Shown here: in pieces, positions 38,672-46,000 of the stretch
Numbering within the stretch: the first letter of the stretch is position 1
How the letters are laid out: every line of letters starts with the position of its first letter
Origin: Ancistrus triradiatus
Lineage: Eukaryota; Chordata; Actinopteri; Siluriformes; Loricariidae
DNA: 64,000 nucleotides
Direction: 5' to 3'
Assembly: GCA_025084515.1 (NCBI GenBank)
Contig: JAJAGP010000046.1
Location: 661,347-725,346 of the forward strand
The notes under the pieces: generated by a model
Told to the model about the DNA's origin: nothing
Database searches by the model: none
Seen by the model: only the letters and a program-made list of their open reading frames with translations
Position numbers and translations under genes: made by a program

Positions 38672-41600
38672 GCTTTGAGTTTATAGTTATGGTTCAGGAG
38701 CTAATGATTGGGGCATTCATTTCAGAACGGGTACTTCTGAAAAGGATCAGGTCCTTCTGAAAAAGTGGGTTCCTGCTGATAATGAACCACAATAATATAA
38801 ACCCATTTTCCTCGGGGGAACATGCTCCCAGTGAGCAAACACCACTGAAATGAACAGAGGCTAAAGCTCAGCTTCCAGCTCTCATAATAGCAATAACGTT
38901 GGGGTTTTCAATAAGTTTTCCCTTATTTTCAAAGCCGTCAATAAACGCCACTTCATTTAAGACGTCTGTAATGTAAACTCACTGACAAAACAAATAACGC
39001 ACCCAGATAGAAATGTCAGATTTCTGCCTTCGTTTGTAGTCACATCATGAATGAGAAACCTGGACTGGAACCGTATGGTCTTCTGTTTGGGATCTGATGA
39101 AGGTCTGGTTCGAGTATGGAGACCTTGTGGTGAGCGCTTCCATCCTGCCTTTGCTGTGGAGTGACACACTGCCCTGGTGTGATGATCTGGGGAGCCATCG
39201 CATACCACAGCCGATGGTAGTAGTGATACGAGGGACACTAACAACTCAGCATTCATGTCCAGGACACCCTGCAGCCACATGTGTTGCCTACAGCGTCTAC
39301 AGGCCCAGCTGCAACATCTGTGGACAAATGTGTCTCATAGAGATCCTGTTTGCCTCGCATATTGTATCCAGGCTAGAGGCGGCCTAACAGGGTAACTAGA
39401 GCCTTCTTTCAGTTGTATAGTTTTCCCCAGTAATTATTCTGTCACTCGAATATTGTAGTCCCTTACATATATCATCTTTACATTCACATATATACACACA
39501 CATATATACATTCACATAACTCCTTGGTGAAGTGTTTTTTTGCACAATGAGTGTATTGCCAAACAGGAGAGACTTTTTGATTTGATACCAAACAAGCACA
39601 ACCTTATAGGCTACAGGTTGATCAGATATTGTGGCTGTAAACAAATCCTCAATTGTCAGCGCTGTCCTAAAAAACCCAGTTCTCTTTTTAAATATTCTCC
39701 CCAACACCCCCCTCCCAAAATCCTCCTCACACACGGGGATGAACATGGCATGAATATGAATCCCCGTTCAGCCCGAATGACGACGGCAGACATTTGTCCA
39801 AACACAGAGTAATCCATCACTGCTGTTGTCTGGATGATGTTTACGTCGCCGATATTTCGTCTCTCGTTCCAGCCTCTTAGACACGTAAAGACGAGTTCAG
39901 AGCCTCAGCAGCATGTCTGGATCCTCGGGCTGCACGGGCTGCCGTATAATGTTTAGAATTAGATTAATATTACGACTTTATCATGGTAATGTGTTTTAGA
40001 ATATGGAGGGTTTTCTTGTCTGTTCCTTAAATGGTTTAAAGTTGGGTGTACATATACAGTCGGTGCAAAAGTCTTAGGCCACCATTAGATTAGATATGAT
40101 TGTTTTAGCAAAGGTATCATGATAATATGCACATATTTCTCCGTCTCTTTATTAGATTGCAACCAGAAAGTACAGGAAATGTGTATGCAGTATTAAAAAA
40201 CTGAAACAAAAGAGGTGACCTCCAATTACACTCGAGCAATAGCAGCATCTAGAAGCATCACTGATGCCAAGTCAACCCTTCTGCAGTCTGAAGAAGCCTG
40301 ATTGGGAATGTTTTTTGTAGGGTAGCAGCCAAGAAGCCACTTTTTCAAAAGGGGAACAGGGTGAAAAGGCTAAGATATGCTAAAACTGTCCAAAAGTTTG
40401 GATTATGGAGTGATGAATCCAAGTTTGTATGTTATATAAGGTCATTATCTCGTTGCTAAAATGATAAAATAGTGACCTTTAGTGGTTTATCATGCCATCT
40501 AATGCAGTTGTACTTTTGAACTCCAGAGGGCGCAATCATACATCATGCTCACAGACGCAAGTCCCGTTCTCAGTGAGACTCCTAATTTCTTTAATTGCAG
40601 GGGACTAAAGATTTTTTTTGTTTAATTTTGTATACAAGAAAACGACATGTTTTGAGGTGTTATCCTTTAGAAATGAATAAGAAATATTTTCACTCGGTTA
40701 TTTAAGACATTATGCGTTTTTTGTTTACAATTTTAAACCTCTATTTCTAGTCATTCCCCTAAAGTTTTTTTGTTTAACAATTTATACAAGAAAATGTACA
40801 TTGAAATCAAAAAGGAATATATTTTATCGAACGTATTAATGTTGAGAAAATTGAATCAGACTGTATCGCTACACCCCTAGGGGTTCCCAAACTTTTGCAT
40901 AGGTCCCTACTGTTATAGTACATATCAAAATGTATATTTTTCCATAATAACAAATGTAAAAGCACCTTGGTTTGCCATTGTATTGCACATTCGTATGTTT
41001 TTGTTTGACTTTTGAAGAAGCTTGTGTCCTAAGGTACAGACAGAAGCTGGGTGAAACTCTGCTATATATAGCACAGACGGAAAATTTGCTCATCAAGAGC
41101 CGGCTCAGGGCGACCCGGAGTGTGATCTCGCACATCCTTCACCATTCTCCGGTTCAAGTGCAGTCGTACCTCTGACCCGTGAGTGTGATTGAAATTCAGG
41201 AGGAGAGAGGTGCCGAGAGTGCAGTCATTAATCAAGCCGGCCTCGTCCTGCCTCCACACCACGATGTGTCCCGGATTTCTTTTTTCTCTCCCTGTACGTC
41301 TGAGTGTGTTGTGATACTGATGGGATGAGGGGGGACAAGGGTCAGGCACTGGGCGTAACAGGAAAAGGTTCGAGAGGTTTAGGAGGACACAGGCAAACCA
41401 AATAAATAATTGAATCCACAGATCGTGTAGCACGAGAGTATCCAAGTCAGGTCGCGAGGTTCTGTTTTTTCTCTTTAATGGTTCGAGCCTATTAGATGCA
41501 AATAAGCAAATGTGCACAATTAAAATGAGCCTGGTCAAGACTACATGATAATCAAGAAGGAGAAATACAGAACTACCAGTCAAAGAGAGAGAGAAGGGAC

Positions 41601-42770
41601 CAGATAACTAGTGGAAGATGAAGAGGAGGTACTCATCAAAAAGAAACTAGGTACTACATATCACAGTCAGAGAGTGAGGAGGCACCAACTAACCAAAGAG
41701 GGAGACCGGTATCAGATAAAGAGTCACAGAGGAAGAAGAGACAAATAGCCACTCAAAGAAAAAGAGGAATTACCAAATAACTAGTCAAAAAAGGAAAGGG
41801 GATACCAGATAACCAGTCAGGGAGGAACTACCAGGTCAGCAGAGAGACCAAGGAGGTAAAGGATAACCAGGCAGAAGTGAAGAGAACGTACCATATAACA
41901 AGTTAATCACAAATGAAAATGGAGAAGACATCAGTCAAGTCAAATCAAATTTATTTATATATCGCTTTTTTACAATAGAGCATTGTCTCAAAGCAACTTT
42001 ACAATTTTACATTGTCTAATAATATCTACGTCCAATCCCAAATTGAGCACCACTGAACCAGTCAAAAAGTAGAGGAGATACCAGATAACCAGTCAAAAAG
42101 GAGAGGAGATACAAGTCAACCAGTCAAAACTGGAGAGATGCCAGATAACCAGTTAAAAAAGAATAGGAGACACCAGTTGACCAGTCACAAGGGCAAAAGG
42201 GGATAACAGATAAAGATTCAGAAGGGGCAGATGATATCAGAAAACCAATCAAATTGAGGGAGAAGATAACCAGTCAAAAGGTTAGAGGAGATACCAGATA
42301 ATCACAACACAGAGACGATATAGCAGACAACCCATCAAAAACAAAAGGAGATACAAGATAACCAGTCAAAAACACAGAGGAGAGATACCAGCTGACCAGT
42401 CAAAGAGAGAGAGAGAAAAGATACCAGTTAACTAGTTAAAGTAGGAGAGGAGATACCAGAAAAGAGGTCGTAAAAAGATACCACATAACCAGTCAAAAAG
42501 AAGAGATCTGAGACTTAAAGGAGCTACAACATGTCTTGTTTCCATGTGTCCCTGTGTACAGTGCGTGTGTGTGTGTGTGTGTGTGTGTGTAAAACCCATT
42601 TGTTGTGTAGTTATTGTGTGTTGGAGTTCGAACACTGTTAACACGTTTTTAATGGCTCTGCTGGGCCGCTGATGATGTCATTAACAGAGCTGGAGCGGCT
42701 TTAAAATCATGCAAATGTCCTTCATAAATGCAGTACAGAGTTGTGGTCAGTGAGCTGTGGAATTAAGATT

Positions 42771-42818
<48 letters not shown>

Positions 42819-42965
42819 GCCCATGTTTGCAGAGAGCTTATGCCATTCTACACAGGGATTAAACCGGCGTCTGTGTTTAGTTCCTCCGTCGGTTCCACAA
42901 CGCACACCTTACTGCATCTGTGAGACACTTCAGAGATTAACGTCACTCAGGCTTAATGCAGGTCT

Positions 42966-43023
<58 letters not shown>

Positions 43024-46000
43024 CAGGCTTGATTTCTATAGACGCTGACAATTGAAAATCTAAATTATATTCATTATTCTTCTTATTATTTTTACCTGCC
43101 TAGTTGATTTTGTAAACGTTAAGAAGTTAACACAGCCTGACAGGTAATAAAACTAAATAACGCACATTTTAATGAAGCATTCATGTTTCTGGGATCCTTG
43201 AGGTTGATTTGAAGATTTGATATGAAAAATGACAATAATGCATTAATAAATAGATAAATAAATACTATAAATATAAATGCAAATAAAAATCAAGTGAAAT
43301 AAATAGCAGTAAATTATATAAGTAATAAATACTTTAAATATAATGATGAAATAATTAAATACATCAATAAATAATAAAAATAAAAATAAAAATCAAGTCA
43401 AATAAATGGTATTAAATAAAAAAAAAATTATTTTAAATAGAACAATGAAATAAATAGATAAATAAATACTATAAATATAAATACAAATAAAAATCAAATA
43501 AATTGTAGTAAATTATATAAGTAATAAATACTTTAAATATAATGGTGAAATAAATAAATAGATAAATAAATATTATAAATACAAATCAAAGACAAATCAA
43601 ATGAATGGTGGTAAATTATACAATTATAAAATATTTTAAATATAACAATGAAATTAATAGATAAATAAATGCAAAATATAAATAAAAATAAAATCAAATA
43701 ATTAGTAGCAAATTATACAAGTAATAAATACTTTAAATGTAATGATTAAATAAATAGATAAATAACTACTATAAATATAAATTCAAAAAATAAGTAAATA
43801 GTGGTAAATTATATACATAATAAATACTTTAAATATAATGATTAAAAGAATAAATAGAAAAAAATACTATAGATAAAAAATAAAATCAAATAAATAAAAG
43901 TTAATTATACAACTATCAAATGTATCAAATATAAGGATTAAATAAGTAAATATATAAAAATACTATAAATATAGATAAAAATAAAATGTAACAAATAAAA
44001 GTGAATTATATAATTAATTAATAATTACAATATGCTGATTATGAAATATAAAATATATAAAATATAAATATATGAAATATAAAATAAATACTATAAATAG
44101 AAATAGAAAAAATAAATAGTGGTAAATTATATAATTAATAAATAATTTACATATGTTGATTAAATAAATAAATAAAAATAAAAATCAAATGAAATAAATA
44201 GTAGTAAATTATATAATGAATAAATACAATAAATATAATGAATAAATAAATAAATATATACAGTTTTTCACAATTTTGTGACTAGACTAAAGTGATGGTT
44301 AGTTAGATTTAACTGCTCTAGTGTGTGTGTCACAGTGCAGGGTAACGTTAGGCTCTGTTTATCATATAATAATAATAATAATAATATTAGAGAGGTTATT
44401 CTGCTGCAGGAGTGACGGCTCAGGCCAGGCTGTGTGTTTATTTTGTTTAGATTGTGTTTTTGCCCTGTGAGCTCGATATGGACAGACGTGTTCAGGTTTG
44501 AGTCTTCAGCCCAGCTACGGCAGCATGAGAGGCTTTGAGGGTCTAACGGCGCCCCTGATCTGGTGGTTAGCATAAGGCCCCGGCGAGAGTGATTGCAGGC
44601 TCTGTCTTGTCATTTCTCTTTAACTCTATTAGCAGGATTTCTACAGGTGACGACTTGTGACGTCCAGACGAGCATTATTGGAGAGAACCGCTGAGTTGTT
44701 TTACTTGAGTGAGTCATTTCACACCTGCTTGGCCTCGCGTTAGGCTGGAGTGGGTTTAGCGCAGAGGCTCAGCCGCCGCCGCTGTTTCCGACCGAGGCTT
44801 AAGTGGAGTGGAACCGGTCGGCTAAGCGGCGCCTCCAGGACTTTTCCCTTCGGTCTGCGCTCCATGACTCGGTGATCATACGGGCGGGACTCTGCTCGCC
44901 GGCTCGGTCCCGCCTGATGCTAAAGCTCATGGCGGATTTAGGCTAACTCGCAATCTGTTTACACTCGCTAACTAAATCTCCAGCGAAGGCAATCCTCTTA
45001 GCTAGCAGTCAGATTCCAGTCCTGTCAAAAGTGTCGCCGCGGCTTCATGCGCTTATGGAAATGCGCTGATGTGTGTGTGTGTGTGTGTGTGTGCGGGTCT
45101 GGAGTGACGCAGTGCTAGTCTGGTGCAGCGTGAAGCATGTTTGCATGTGTGTGTGTGTGTGTGTGTGTGTGTGAGTCCGTAACATACACACACAGAAGGT
45201 GGATTTTGAGCAGCTGTTCCTTTCTTAACACACACGCAGCTCAGCGTGCACTCACTACACAATAAACACACACACCATAACGAAGTTCCTCCGCTGGTTA
45301 ATCCCACAAAGCCTCCCGGGTTCCCAAAAAGAAGCGCGTTTCTAAAGTAAAGGCCCCCGAACTCCGGGCTGAAGGTCAGCGTTCAGTGAGTGTTAATTAA
45401 ACTCTGCACTAAAGCCACTTTGGCGCAATTATTTCCAGCAACAATGGAGGACAATGAAAGTCCTCTAGAGCGTTTGAGCAGCGCCAGAAATCAATGAGCA
45501 ATTTAAGGCTGATGCCAAGGAACGTGCAGCCGGCTCTGTGAGATCGACTCGGACACGAGCGCTGTCAGTTCCGCTAAAGAAAAAGTGAAGGAAAGAGCCT
45601 AACGATGAGACCCGGGGTTTAACATAAAACATGTTTTAATAGGAGGGATATGGACAAAAAGAAAAGGAAAGGAAAGGAAAGGAAAAAGGAGTAAAACGGA
45701 AAGAGGAAAAGGAAAAGAGACATTCAGAAAAATGACAAGGGAAGGAATAAAGGAAAGGAAATGATGAGGAAAATTAGTCAAGAAACGGAAAAGAAAAGGA
45801 CAAAAGACACACAAGGAAATGATAAAAAAATAAAGAAAGGGAAAACAAAACAGGACAAAATAATGAAAGAAAAAGGAAAAAAGGACAGAGATGTACAGAT
45901 AAGGGCTGGAATGGAAAGGGAAATGAAATGAAGGCGAAAGAAAAGGGAAAAAGAAGAAACGCAAGGGAAGGAAGAAAAAAAGAGCAAAGAAACAGAAAGG

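Noticed and set aside
41062..41583. 173-codon minus-strand ORF in the nxph1 intron
   Set aside because: No recognisable domain, no splice or promoter context, and its codons look random. A homology search giving no hit would confirm this.
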